The notes: a model not told the origin generated them from the sequence alone. A stretch of 64,000 nucleotides of DNA from Flavobacteriaceae bacterium MAR_2009_75 (GCA_002813285.1 PHTZ01000001.1:1797501-1861500); one strand, 5' to 3'. Shown: positions 38,257-47,637, counted from the stretch's first letter. Made by a program: numbers and translations.

Positions 38257-38973
38257 ATGTCTAGAACAGTCATATCAAGAAGATGTCTTTTATTTATATC
38301 GCATCGGTGCTTAGCTAGTTTCGTACTATTGCTTGGTCTGGCCGTTCCATCTTCACTTCAATCGCAAAATGAACAGAAAGTGAAATCCGTAGAATGGTCG
38401 GTTGTTGACCTTCTTCGATCAAAATCAGATACTGTTCAGATTCATGGATCACCTTCAATTGTCGATGGCCCTTATGGTAATGCAGTATATTTCGACGGAG
38501 TCAACGATGCCTTGTTTCTAGATGCCATGCCGATTGATTCGCTAAAGAACTTTACTGTTGAAATGATTTTCAACCCGGCATCTGACGGACCATTTGAACA
38601 AAGGGTACTGCACATGGGCGAAGTATCAGGTGACCGTATATTGCTTGAAATTAGAACCTTAGAAAACGATTGGTATTTTGATGGCTTTGCTGCCTCCGGT
38701 ACGAATAAAACGGCGCTAATCAATGAAAATTTGTTGCATCCATTGAACGAGTGGCACCACGTAGCCTTCATAGTGACAACCGATAGCTTGCGGACCTATG
38801 TTAACGGCCAACTTGAATTAAATGAGCCTTATTCTTTCAAACCTATATTGAGCGGGCGTAGTTCTATTGGTGTAAGATTAAATAAACGCTCTTGGTATAA
38901 GGGTTTCGTTTATAAAATACGTATTACATCAAAAGAGCTCAGTCCAGAAGATTTTATGTCGATGAGCCATTAA
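38257..38973 (+). CDS. Secreted LamG / concanavalin-like lectin domain protein
   Basis: A 238-residue exported protein with an N-terminal signal (FVLLLGLAVPSSLQSQ). The rest is one LamG-type jelly-roll: AVYFDGVNDALFLDAMPIDS, FTVEMIFNPASDGPFEQRVL, EWHHVAFIVTTDSLRTYVNG, RSSIGVRLNKRSWYKGFVYK. No catalytic residue is visible. Such single-domain proteins in glycan loci probably bind the polysaccharide, but this has not been shown for this group. Tightly placed between the PL1 and PL10 genes (16 and 19 bp). Confidence 0.8.
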   Translation: MSRTVISRRCLLFISHRCLASFVLLLGLAVPSSLQSQNEQKVKSVEWSVVDLLRSKSDTVQIHGSPSIVDGPYGNAVYFDGVNDALFLDAMPIDSLKNFTVEMIFNPASDGPFEQRVLHMGEVSGDRILLEIRTLENDWYFDGFAASGTNKTALINENLLHPLNEWHHVAFIVTTDSLRTYVNGQLELNEPYSFKPILSGRSSIGVRLNKRSWYKGFVYKIRITSKELSPEDFMSMSH

Positions 38974-38992
38974 CGCACAATATATCGATCTC

Positions 38993-40582
38993 ATGAAATT
39001 TCAAATCTTGATTACTTTTCTATTATCTTTTAGTCTCACTAGCTATACCAAGGCCCAGAGTGATACTTTGAACGACCGAATTCAAGAGACCATGTTAGAT
39101 GCTACCACCTTTATGGTAGAAACCGTAAGCACCAATGGAGGTTATGTATGGTTGTACTTACCCGATTTTTCTCGTCGATGGGGTGAAATGGAGGCGTATA
39201 AAACCATGATTTGGTTGCAAAACCCAGGTACCATAAGTATGGGTCATGTATTTCTCGATGCCTACCGTGCCACTGAAAATGAGTACTATTATCAAGCCGC
39301 TGAAAAAGCTGCCTCAGCAATTATCTGGGGTCAATTAAGTGAAGGCGGTTGGAATTATATGGTCGATTTTGCCGGAGATAGGTCTCTGAAGAATTGGTAC
39401 AAGACTATCGGAAAAAATGGATGGCGCCTAGAAGAGTTTCAAAATTACTATGGCAACGCTACTTTCGATGATGATGTTTCTACCGACGCTACGCGTTTTC
39501 TGTTAAGAATGTATCTTGAAAAATTAGACCCAAAATATAAACCTGCCTTGGACAAGGCCATCGGTTTTATTCTTGAAAGTCAATATTCGAATGGGGGGTG
39601 GCCACAAAGGTATCCGTTGAGATACGATTTTGAAAAACATGGTTTTCCTGACTACACCTCGTTCTATACATTCAATGATGATGTAATTTGGGAAAATATA
39701 GATTTTCTCATTTATGCTTATTTAGTGTTGGGCGAGAACCGATTTTTAGAGCCGATATACAAAGGCATGGATTTTTACAGAATATCGCAAGATACCAGTG
39801 GCGCATGGGGGCAACAGTTAGATATGCAAATGAAAGCTGCGAGTGCACGCACTTACGAACCCACCGCCTTTCTTCCGGGTGCTACGGCGGAAAATGCATT
39901 TCTGCTAATGAAATTCTACCAGCTGACGGGTGACACCAAATTTTTAGAGGGCGTGCCAAAGGCAATAGATTGGCTAGAAAAAACACGTTTGCCAGAAGAT
40001 AAAAATGAAGGCGATCGTACACATCCCACATTTGTCGATATAGAATCTCACAACCCAATATATGTTCACCGAAAAGGTTCTAACTCAAAGTATGGCAGAT
40101 ACTATACCGACACCGATGATAAGAATCTTTTATCTCACTATTATGGCAAAACAAGGGTGCCGCTTCAGAAATTAAAAGCTGAATACCAACGTATATCAAA
40201 GCTTACTAAAGAAGAGGCTACTCAAAACTCTCCATTGAGCCCGGCGCAGTTTCTTCAAAATGAAACTCCTCAAAAATATTATGGAGTAGATGCCAATGAT
40301 AATCTCTCTAAAATCGATAAAGATGAAGTTCTGAACATCTTAAATGCATTAGACAATGACCATAGATGGTTGTCAAAGCATGTATATATTAGCAACCCTT
40401 ATATAGGCGATGGTGTAAATAGCGAACCAACTACGGCCTATGCAACGACACGAGTCGGCGATGAAACCGACACGTCTCCTTATATCGACGAATCACAACA
40501 GGAATATATCTCTACCCGAACATATATTTCGAACATGAAATTGCTCATTCGCCATATCAACGCATCCAAAAGCAACAAATAG
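38993..40582 (+). CDS. Pectate lyase, PL10 family
   Basis: A 529-residue exported enzyme; signal peptide ends near TKAQS. The (alpha/alpha)3 toroid markers of PL10 are present: GGWNYMVDFAGDRSLKNWYK, GNATFDDDVSTDATRFLLRM, SQYSNGGWPQRYPLR, YTFNDDVIWENIDFL, QDTSGAWGQQLDMQMK and RTYEPTAFLPGATA. FDDDVST and FNDDVI hold candidate Ca2+ and substrate-binding Asp residues. PL10 enzymes cleave polygalacturonate by anti beta-elimination, complementing PL1. The C-terminal 130 residues (after YYTDTDDKNLLS) form an extension with the conserved end RTYISNMKLLIRHI. Long compared with the minimal catalytic unit. Confidence 0.9.
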   Translation: MKFQILITFLLSFSLTSYTKAQSDTLNDRIQETMLDATTFMVETVSTNGGYVWLYLPDFSRRWGEMEAYKTMIWLQNPGTISMGHVFLDAYRATENEYYYQAAEKAASAIIWGQLSEGGWNYMVDFAGDRSLKNWYKTIGKNGWRLEEFQNYYGNATFDDDVSTDATRFLLRMYLEKLDPKYKPALDKAIGFILESQYSNGGWPQRYPLRYDFEKHGFPDYTSFYTFNDDVIWENIDFLIYAYLVLGENRFLEPIYKGMDFYRISQDTSGAWGQQLDMQMKAASARTYEPTAFLPGATAENAFLLMKFYQLTGDTKFLEGVPKAIDWLEKTRLPEDKNEGDRTHPTFVDIESHNPIYVHRKGSNSKYGRYYTDTDDKNLLSHYYGKTRVPLQKLKAEYQRISKLTKEEATQNSPLSPAQFLQNETPQKYYGVDANDNLSKIDKDEVLNILNALDNDHRWLSKHVYISNPYIGDGVNSEPTTAYATTRVGDETDTSPYIDESQQEYISTRTYISNMKLLIRHINASKSNK

Positions 40583-40622
40583 CCTACTTTGAATAGTGAA
40601 AACCTGACTATTGATCAATTGC

Positions 40623-40630
40623 TATATTTG
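40623..40630 (+). promoter_or_regulatory. Candidate -7 promoter element before the sulfatase
   Basis: TATATTTG fits TAnnTTTG in the 185-bp space before the sulfatase at 40768. No TTG lies at the expected -33 spacing, so it is a weak call; a separate promoter would split the sulfatase from the pectate lyase transcript. Confidence 0.25.
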
Positions 40631-40767
40631 TTTGTTACCAAGAATTGCCTTTACCTTAAACAAAGAACATTACCATCAAAAATTTCGAAGTTTTTTTGAA
40701 TTTTATACTGCCTAGCAGTTAAAAATCCCATTAAAGCGATTAACACTGAAAATAATAGTTTGAATTT

Positions 40768-42390
40768 ATGAAGTTATACCATTTTTCCCTTTCGACCATT
40801 ACCCTATTGTCCATGCTTTGTCTTTGGTCAAATAATTACTCACAAGACCGCCCTAACATTCTTTTTGCCATAAGCGATGACCAATCTTTTGGTCATACCA
40901 GTTTTGAAGGGAGCACATACATCAATACCCCGGCATTCGACCAAGTTGCTAAAGAGGGTGTTTATTTCTCAAATTGCTATGCCGGTTCGCCCGGATGCGC
41001 GCCCTCGAGAAGTTCTATCGTAACGGGACGTTATCATTGGCAGAACGAACAATCAGGCCAACATGCTTCTTCCTGGTTAAAAAAACACATCTCGTTTATA
41101 GACCTTTTGGAACAAAACGGTTATAAGACCGGCAGAACGGGCAAAGGCGTTGGCCCTTTTAAATATGCTGAAGATGCAGGCGATTCTTTATTTCGAACTA
41201 TTAATGCCGCAGGTGTAGAACATAGCAATATTACATATACCATAGAAAACGATGAACGGTACGCCAGTGGCATAAGCAAAGTCAACTACTTTGAGAACTT
41301 TAAACACTTTATGGAAAACACCCGAAAAGAAGAGCCCTTCTTTTTTTGGTACGGAGCAACAGAACCCCATAGAAGATATGAACAAGACTCATGGAAACGT
41401 CGGGGCAAAAAATTGGAAAGCGTAGAAGTACCCGAATTTTTACCCGATAATGGACTTATACGTGGTGATATTCTTGATTATGCCATAGAAATAGAATGGT
41501 TCGACCTTCACCTTCAGCGTATGCTTGAATATTTAAAAGAAAAGGGAGAATTAGAAAACACCATTGTAGTGGTCACTGCAGATAATGGCATGCCCTTTCC
41601 AAGAGCAAAAGCCAATGGCTACGATTATGGGGTTCATGTTCCTATGGCCATTCGCTACCCCAAAAAATTTCCTGCGGGCAGAACTATTGACGACCCGATA
41701 AGTTTTATCGATTTGGCGCCAACCATACTAGAGCTCACGAAAACCTCTGGTGATGGTATGCTACCTATTGCCGGAAGAAGTTTCTCTAATCTTTTAACAG
41801 CCGAAAAAAGCGGAAAAATAGATGATTCTAGAACCTTTGCCCTAGCGGGTCGCGAGCGACATTCTTCTGCACGCTACCTCAATAAGGGCTATCCACAACG
41901 GATATTAAAGGGGGGTGACTATTTATATACATGGAATATAAACCCCGAACTCTGGCCTGCTGGAGCCCCACAAAAATACCATCCCAAAGATAGCACCGAA
42001 TTAATGCCAATGTTCGGGCTTGATATAAATGGAAAATATATTCCCGATGCGGCCTTTATGGATATTGACGACTGCCCTACAAAGACCTTTCTTATCGAAA
42101 ATCATGATGACAAAGAAATTCAAAAGTATTTTAAATTGGCAGTTGCCAAAAGACCCGAATTCGAGCTTTTCAATGTAAAAGAAGACCCTTCATGCATTAA
42201 GAATCTTTCCGGTCAAGAACAATACGCAGAAATTGAACAGAAATTGAAAGGGCAAATGATGCGAGAGTTAAAAAGAACAGGAGACCCAAGAGTTACTGGC
42301 CCCGTGAAAGAAATATTCAACACCTATAAAAGATATTCGCCCATTAGATACTATCCAAACCCCCAAACTTCAGAACAACCTCAGATTTAG
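40768..42390 (+). CDS. Secreted S1-family sulfatase (C-A-P-S-R)
   Basis: A 540-residue exported sulfatase (signal peptide ending near NNYSQ). Motifs: NILFAISDDQSFGHTSFEG (metal Asp pair), Cys77 in C-A-P-S-R-S-S-I-V-T-G (formylglycine site), YGATEPHRRYEQ, VTADNGMPFPRAKANGYDYG and the C-terminal FELFNVKEDPSCIKNLSGQ. It uses ADNGMPFPRAK in place of the plain SDNG, like the sulfatase at 17046. A sulfatase next to PL1 and PL10 lyases implies that the pectin-like substrate is sulfated in the sea, or that a second glycan is processed. It needs formylglycine maturation encoded elsewhere. Confidence 0.92.
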   Translation: MKLYHFSLSTITLLSMLCLWSNNYSQDRPNILFAISDDQSFGHTSFEGSTYINTPAFDQVAKEGVYFSNCYAGSPGCAPSRSSIVTGRYHWQNEQSGQHASSWLKKHISFIDLLEQNGYKTGRTGKGVGPFKYAEDAGDSLFRTINAAGVEHSNITYTIENDERYASGISKVNYFENFKHFMENTRKEEPFFFWYGATEPHRRYEQDSWKRRGKKLESVEVPEFLPDNGLIRGDILDYAIEIEWFDLHLQRMLEYLKEKGELENTIVVVTADNGMPFPRAKANGYDYGVHVPMAIRYPKKFPAGRTIDDPISFIDLAPTILELTKTSGDGMLPIAGRSFSNLLTAEKSGKIDDSRTFALAGRERHSSARYLNKGYPQRILKGGDYLYTWNINPELWPAGAPQKYHPKDSTELMPMFGLDINGKYIPDAAFMDIDDCPTKTFLIENHDDKEIQKYFKLAVAKRPEFELFNVKEDPSCIKNLSGQEQYAEIEQKLKGQMMRELKRTGDPRVTGPVKEIFNTYKRYSPIRYYPNPQTSEQPQI

Positions 42391-42477
42391 TGGCAATAGC
42401 TTACTGTAAACGAACGAAATTTTTTATCTTGTATATCCACCGATAAATAATCGGGCTCATCTACTAATCAAAACGAT

Positions 42478-42702
42478 ATGAAAACAATGACTTGCAAGCA
42501 ATTGGGCGGAGCCTGTGACCATGAATTTCGCGCCGAGACCTTTGAAGAAATTGCTCAACTAAGCAAAAAACATGGTTCAGAAATGTTTGAAAAGGGTGAT
42601 AAACCCCATTTAAAGGCTATGGAAGAAATGCAAGGCTTAATGCGTTCACCCGAAAATATGCAGAACTGGTTTGAAAATAAAAGAATTTGCCGCACTTCCT
42701 GA
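42478..42702 (+). CDS. DUF1059 family small protein
   Basis: A 74-residue cytoplasmic protein with the DUF1059 pattern: MTCKQLGGACDHEFRAETFE, then HGSEMFEKGDKPHL. The cysteines in CKQLGGACDH could bind a metal, which is inference. No function is known to me. It ends 2 bp before the alpha/beta hydrolase start at 42705, so the two are probably co-translated. Confidence 0.8.
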   Translation: MKTMTCKQLGGACDHEFRAETFEEIAQLSKKHGSEMFEKGDKPHLKAMEEMQGLMRSPENMQNWFENKRICRTS

Positions 42703-42704
42703 TA

Positions 42705-43553
42705 ATGCCTAGAAAAACTTATTGTCTTCTTGCTATAGTAACGATTTATTTCTTTACCTATATCGGACATGCCCAAACTGAAATCTTGTACAAGCAGGTA
42801 GATACTACCCGACTATATTTAGAAGTCCATAAACCGGCGAAGCCAGATGTTTCCAGAAAATATCCAGCATTTATTTTTTTCTTTGGAGGAGGATGGCAAA
42901 AAGGCGATCGCTCTCATTTTAAATATCATGCCGAATATTTCAAGCAGAGAGGCATGGTTTGTATTTTAGCTGATTATCGTATCGAAAGTACACATGGCAC
43001 CTCACCTTTTATTGCCGTTCAAGACGCTAAATCTGTAATAAGATATGTACGCAAGAATGCCGATAGTTTAGGGATAGACCCAAGTAAAATTATAGCTTCG
43101 GGAGGTTCTGCTGGTGGTCATTTGGCAGCTTCGACCGCTTTAATTGAAAAATACAATGATCCCAACGATGACTTGCAAATTGATTGTAAGCCCAATGCTT
43201 TGGTACTTTATAATCCTGTAATCGATAACGGACCCGGCGGATATGGGTACGAAAGAATTGGAGACGCCTACAAAGATTTTTCGCCCCTACATAACATAGA
43301 AAAAGGGGCGCCACCTACACTTCTATTTTTAGGAACTAAAGACCATCATATTCCAGTAGTTACCGCGGAGTATTACAAAATGGTAATGGACGAGGTAGGT
43401 AGCCGTTGTGATCTAAAAATTTATGAAGATAAAGGCCACGGCTTTTTCAATTACCCATTCAAAGCGATGTATAAGAAAACGATTCAAGAAACTGACGAGT
43501 TTCTTAAGTCCTTAGGCTATGTAGACGAGCAACCTCTAGTTCAAATCAATTAA
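42705..43553 (+). CDS. Secreted alpha/beta-hydrolase (esterase-like)
   Basis: Start ATG 42705, 2 bp after the DUF1059 stop, gives a 282-residue exported protein (signal around TYIGHAQ). It has the oxyanion-side motif FFFGGGWQKGDR, nucleophile Ser135 in GGSAGGHLAAS and a His in EDKGHGFFNYP; an Asp in LGTKDHHIPV completes the likely triad. The BD-FAE/hormone-sensitive-lipase-like family includes carbohydrate esterases that remove acetyl or feruloyl groups. Its place after the pectate lyases suggests deacetylation of pectin, but it may be unrelated. The next gene starts after 78 bp. Confidence 0.85.
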   Translation: MPRKTYCLLAIVTIYFFTYIGHAQTEILYKQVDTTRLYLEVHKPAKPDVSRKYPAFIFFFGGGWQKGDRSHFKYHAEYFKQRGMVCILADYRIESTHGTSPFIAVQDAKSVIRYVRKNADSLGIDPSKIIASGGSAGGHLAASTALIEKYNDPNDDLQIDCKPNALVLYNPVIDNGPGGYGYERIGDAYKDFSPLHNIEKGAPPTLLFLGTKDHHIPVVTAEYYKMVMDEVGSRCDLKIYEDKGHGFFNYPFKAMYKKTIQETDEFLKSLGYVDEQPLVQIN

Positions 43554-43631
43554 ATTGTCTTCACATTCCGCTCCATAAAATAATGATTTTCTCAAAATTG
43601 TATATTTAAAGCTTATTACTAAAACCGACCT

Positions 43632-44945
43632 ATGCCTCTCGCCATTGTTATTGCCGGAATCATTCTTTTATTCATTCTAATTGCCCGTTTTAGGCTGAAT
43701 GCTTTCATCGCTTTCGTTATCGTGTCTCTTCTGGTCGGTGTTGCCGAAGGCATGGACTTTCTTACGGTTTCTAAATCGATACAAACTGGAATCGGGAATA
43801 CTTTAGGCTATCTTATTTTGATTCTTGGCCTCGGTGCCATGTTGGGTAAATTAGTTGCGGATAGCGGAGCGGCACAACGCATTACAACCCAATTGGTAGA
43901 GAAATTCGGAAAGAAAAATATTCAGTGGGCCGTAGTTTTGACCGGCTTTATCGTGGGTATACCCATGTTTTATACGGTGGGGTTCGTTATTCTTATTCCA
44001 CTTGTATTTACGGTAGCCGCTGCTACAGGGCTACCATTGATTTATGTTGGTCTGCCCATGTTGGCCTCCTTATCGGTTACTCACGGCTATCTACCACCAC
44101 ATCCCGCACCTACTGGTATTGCGGTAATGTTCAATGCTGATATCGGCAAAACGTTGCTGTACGGAATTATTGTCGCCATCCCGGCCATTATTGTCGCTGG
44201 CCCACTTTTTTCACGAACAATAAAAAATGTTGAGGCCACTCCATTAAAAGAATTTTTGAATCCTACGGTACTGTCAGACGATGAGATGCCGAGCACCATG
44301 ACCAGTATAGTTTCGGCTTTGTTACCTGTTATTCTTATTGGCTTACAATCTGTGGTAGCGTTGATTCTTCCCGAAGAAAATATAATTAGAAAAATAACTG
44401 ACATTCTAGGTGATCCGGTAATAGCCATGCTAATTTCAGTTTTGGTCGCCATTTACACTTTGGGTATCGCTCGAGGTAAAAAAATGAAAGAGGTAATGGA
44501 TTCTGTCGCAAGTGCAGTGTCGGGCATAACAATGGTGCTTTTGATTATCGCAGGCGCCGGAGCTTTAAAACAGGTACTTATCGATAGTGGTGTGAGCGAA
44601 TATATTGGTGATATGCTAAAAGGTTCTACCATTTCACCACTAGTTCTCGCCTGGCTCATCGCTACGGTGATTCGCGTTTGCGTAGGCTCGGCAACGGTAG
44701 CCGGCCTAACAGCGGCTGGTATCGCCATGCCTTTGGTCGGCAATGGGGTGAGCCCTGAACTCATGGTATTGGCCATAGGTTCTGGCAGCTTGATGCTTTC
44801 TCACGTAAATGATGGGGGTTTCTGGCTTTACAAAGAATACTTTAATCTATCTATAAAAGATACCCTGCGCACTTGGACGGTTATGGAAACCACCGTAGGT
44901 ATTATGGGTCTTATCGGAGTTTTAATTTTAGACACATTTATATAA
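43632..44945 (+). CDS. GntP-family organic-acid:H+ permease
   Basis: A 437-residue inner-membrane transporter with about 12 hydrophobic segments. Family blocks: LILGLGAMLGKLVADSGAAQ, GFIVGIPMFYTVGFVILIPL, LSVTHGYLPPHPAPTGIAVM (loop conserved in GntP) and SGSLMLSHVNDGGFWLYKEY near the end. GntP proteins import gluconate and other sugar acids or hydroxy acids, and some carry D-serine (DsdX). In view of the D-amino-acid enzymes that follow, D-serine/D-threonine or dipeptide-derived substrates are plausible here. First gene of a tight operon; RidA begins 5 bp after its stop. Confidence 0.93.
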   Translation: MPLAIVIAGIILLFILIARFRLNAFIAFVIVSLLVGVAEGMDFLTVSKSIQTGIGNTLGYLILILGLGAMLGKLVADSGAAQRITTQLVEKFGKKNIQWAVVLTGFIVGIPMFYTVGFVILIPLVFTVAAATGLPLIYVGLPMLASLSVTHGYLPPHPAPTGIAVMFNADIGKTLLYGIIVAIPAIIVAGPLFSRTIKNVEATPLKEFLNPTVLSDDEMPSTMTSIVSALLPVILIGLQSVVALILPEENIIRKITDILGDPVIAMLISVLVAIYTLGIARGKKMKEVMDSVASAVSGITMVLLIIAGAGALKQVLIDSGVSEYIGDMLKGSTISPLVLAWLIATVIRVCVGSATVAGLTAAGIAMPLVGNGVSPELMVLAIGSGSLMLSHVNDGGFWLYKEYFNLSIKDTLRTWTVMETTVGIMGLIGVLILDTFI

Positions 44946-44950
44946 AAAAT

Positions 44951-45415
44951 ATGAGCGATTCACCATCAGAAAGAATAAAGGCACTCGGTCTAAAACTACC
45001 ACCAGCCCCTCCGCCGGCAGGTCTGTACAAACCGATTTTGGTAGTAGATAATTTTCTGTATATCTCAGGTCAAGGCCCCATGTTACCTGACGGCAGCCTT
45101 ATGAAAGGTCGTGCCGGTCATGATATGACCCTTGAAGAAGCTAAATTGGGTGCGAGACAAGTAGGTTTAACTATGATTTCAACAATTCAGACCCATTTTG
45201 GCGATATTAATAGAATTAAAAGAATTGTAAAAACCTTGGGGATGGTAAACTCAGACCCTGATTTTGGCGATCAACCTTTGGTCATCAATGGTTTTAGCGA
45301 ACTCATGGCCGATATTTTCGGGTCTGATAACGGGGTTGGTGTACGAAGCGCCGTCGGCATGATATTACCTGGTGGAATACCTGTTGAAGTAGAAGCCATG
45401 TTTGAACTACACTGA
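44951..45415 (+). CDS. RidA-family (YjgF/YER057c/UK114) protein
   Basis: Start ATG 44951, 5 bp after the permease stop, gives 154 residues. The fold is clear: ILVVDNFLYISGQGPMLPDG, DMTLEEAKLGARQVGLTMIS, and VRSAVGMILPGGIPVEVEAM with the Arg used by RidA enzymes. It is longer than canonical RidA (about 128) and carries an extra N-terminal segment (RIKALGLKLPPAPPPAG). RidA proteins hydrolyse reactive enamine/imine products of PLP-dependent dehydratases such as 2-aminoacrylate. The downstream PLP enzyme would make this kind of product if it is a D-serine/D-threonine dehydratase. Confidence 0.9.
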   Translation: MSDSPSERIKALGLKLPPAPPPAGLYKPILVVDNFLYISGQGPMLPDGSLMKGRAGHDMTLEEAKLGARQVGLTMISTIQTHFGDINRIKRIVKTLGMVNSDPDFGDQPLVINGFSELMADIFGSDNGVGVRSAVGMILPGGIPVEVEAMFELH

Positions 45416-45419
45416 TTTT

Positions 45420-46535
45420 ATGACAAATAACCTACCGTGGTACGCACTTAAAAATACCGAAAGTGTAATCTCACCTTCATTGTTGGTGTATTCTGAACGC
45501 ATAGAATATAACATTAGAACGATGTTGAAAATGTCCGGAGATGTTGATTTTTTAAGGCCTCATATAAAAACCCATAAATCGGCAGAGATAATCAAACTGC
45601 AACTACAACAAGGTGTTTATAAGTTCAAGTGTGCCACGATAGCAGAGGCCGAACTTTTGGCAAAATGCAATGCCCCAGATGTTTTGTTGGCCATGCAGCC
45701 TGTCGGTGCAAATATTGAGCGTTTCTTTAAACTGGCAGAAACGTTTCCAAACACAAAATTTTCCACATTAGTAGACAATCCAAGCATAGTAAACCAAATA
45801 GCACGTGAGGCCAGTAGAAAAAATGTAATAGTTCCCCTCTGGATGGACATCAATACAGGAATGAACCGTACGGGCATTCTACCGGATGAAACTGCTATTG
45901 AACTTTATCGCCAAATGGAAGCCGACCCCAATATTCGCCCCATGGGGTTTCATGCTTACGACGGCCATATTAGAAATACCGATGTACTAAAACGTGAAAA
46001 AGAATGTAACGAAGCCTTTGAGAAAGTTTTATCTCTAAAGAGTAAGTTGATATCGGAAGGCATCGAAATAAAAAATATTGTGGCCGGTGGGTCACCTACC
46101 TTTCCGTTTCATGCCAAAAGAGAAGGTATAGAAGCCAGCCCCGGAACCACATTGCTTTGGGATGCCGGTTATGGAGGGTTATTTCCCGAAATGAATTTTA
46201 TTCCAGCAGCAGTTCTTTTCACGCGCATTATAAGTAAACCCGCAAAAAATACGCTCTGCACCGATTTAGGGCATAAATCACTAGCTTCAGAAATGTCTTT
46301 TCCGAGAGTTCAATTTTTGAATGTAGACGATTGGAATCAAAAAGGTCAAAGTGAAGAACATTTCGTGATCGATTGCGAAAACAGTCAAAACTATCATGTA
46401 GGCGATGCAGCTTATGCCATTCCCATGCACATCTGCCCAACGGTTGCCAAATATGAATATCTACAGGTTGTTTTCGATGGTGAAATTATCGATATATGGA
46501 AGGTTGCCGCCCGTAATCAAACCCTAACGCTCTAG
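45420..46535 (+). CDS. D-threonine aldolase / D-serine dehydratase-like PLP enzyme
   Basis: Start ATG 45420, 4 bp after RidA, gives 371 residues. It belongs to the fold-III alanine-racemase-like group: FLRPHIKTHKSAEI (Lys50, likely Schiff-base lysine), VPLWMDINTGMNRTG, GFHAYDGHIRN and VAGGSPTFPFH. Near the C-terminus IPMHICPTVAK has H337-x-C339; the His-x-Cys pair binds zinc in known eukaryotic-type D-serine dehydratases, whereas D-threonine aldolases use a His/Asp pair. This favours dehydratase chemistry, producing 2-aminoacrylate, which the adjacent RidA would clear. The annotation is inference from these residues and the neighbours. The dipeptidase gene begins 2 bp after its stop. Confidence 0.85.
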   Translation: MTNNLPWYALKNTESVISPSLLVYSERIEYNIRTMLKMSGDVDFLRPHIKTHKSAEIIKLQLQQGVYKFKCATIAEAELLAKCNAPDVLLAMQPVGANIERFFKLAETFPNTKFSTLVDNPSIVNQIAREASRKNVIVPLWMDINTGMNRTGILPDETAIELYRQMEADPNIRPMGFHAYDGHIRNTDVLKREKECNEAFEKVLSLKSKLISEGIEIKNIVAGGSPTFPFHAKREGIEASPGTTLLWDAGYGGLFPEMNFIPAAVLFTRIISKPAKNTLCTDLGHKSLASEMSFPRVQFLNVDDWNQKGQSEEHFVIDCENSQNYHVGDAAYAIPMHICPTVAKYEYLQVVFDGEIIDIWKVAARNQTLTL

Positions 46536-46537
46536 AC

Positions 46538-47605
46538 ATGTTTATTTTCGATGCTCATTTAGACCTTAGCATGAACGCCATGGAATGGAACCGTGATTTA
46601 ACCTGGTCGGTTTCAGATATTCGTAAAAGCGAACAAGGCATGACCGATAAACCTGACCGTGGCAGAAACACCGTTTCTCTTGAGGCCATGCGAAAAGGAA
46701 ATATCGGACTATGCATGGCTACCCAAATTGCCCGCTATGTGAAAAAAGAAAACCGTTTACCGGGATGGAACTCACCCCACCAAGCTTGGGCGCAGACCCA
46801 AGGTCAATTGGCTTGGTACCGAACCATGGAAGATCTTGGTGAAATGGTTCAAATCAGAAATAAAGAACAATTAGAAAAGCATCTTGACCTATGGGAAACT
46901 AAAGAAGGTAAAAAACCTATAGGTTACATCTTGAGCCTTGAGGGTGCTGATTCTATAGTGTCTTTAGATTATTTGGAAAAATCTTATGAAGACGGACTTC
47001 GAGCTATAGGTCCGGCACATTATGGCCCCGGAACCTACGCTTTCGGTACCGACTCTTCTGGCAGTATTGGTGTAAAGGGCAAAGCACTATTGAAGGAAAT
47101 TGAACGGTTGAATCTTATTTTAGACGCCACACATTTGTGCGACCAAAGTTTTTGGGAAACCCTAGATTATTACAATGGGCCCGTTTGGGCCAGTCATAAC
47201 AATTGTAGGGCACTGGTCGACCATAACCGGCAATTTTCCGATGAGCAAATTAAAGCGTTAATCGAAAGAGGAGCGGTAATCGGAATGGCTTTGGATGCTT
47301 GGATGATGGTGCCCAACTGGAAGCGGGGCAAATCGACCCCAAAAGCCATGAACTGTTCTTTAGAACAAACGCTCAATAATATTGACCATATTTGCCAAAT
47401 TGCAGGTAACGCCAAACATGTCGGTATCGGCACCGATTTAGACGGAGGTTTTGGCACTGAACAATGCCCTATGGATGTTGATACCATTGCCGACTTGCAG
47501 AAAATTCCTGAACTTTTGCAAGACCGCGGTTACAAGAACCACGACATCGAAGCTATCATGAGCCGAAACTTTTTAAATTTTCTAAAAACGACTTGGGAAG
47601 ACTAG
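46538..47605 (+). CDS. Membrane dipeptidase-like, peptidase M19
   Basis: A 355-residue zinc dipeptidase related to renal dipeptidase, without an obvious signal peptide. The metal ligands are present: H7-x-D9 in IFDAHLDLSM, Glu in YILSLEGADS, His in ILDATHLCD and VWASHNN, and Asp in HVGIGTDLDGG. M19 enzymes hydrolyse dipeptides and tolerate a D-amino acid at the C-terminal position; some bacterial forms act on D-amino acid derivatives. It follows the PLP enzyme by 2 bp. A scheme in which a D-containing dipeptide is cut and the D-residue is then degraded would fit. Confidence 0.92.
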   Translation: MFIFDAHLDLSMNAMEWNRDLTWSVSDIRKSEQGMTDKPDRGRNTVSLEAMRKGNIGLCMATQIARYVKKENRLPGWNSPHQAWAQTQGQLAWYRTMEDLGEMVQIRNKEQLEKHLDLWETKEGKKPIGYILSLEGADSIVSLDYLEKSYEDGLRAIGPAHYGPGTYAFGTDSSGSIGVKGKALLKEIERLNLILDATHLCDQSFWETLDYYNGPVWASHNNCRALVDHNRQFSDEQIKALIERGAVIGMALDAWMMVPNWKRGKSTPKAMNCSLEQTLNNIDHICQIAGNAKHVGIGTDLDGGFGTEQCPMDVDTIADLQKIPELLQDRGYKNHDIEAIMSRNFLNFLKTTWED

Positions 47606-47637
47606 TTTTTTTAGATTTTTACGTATAAGTTTAAGGC

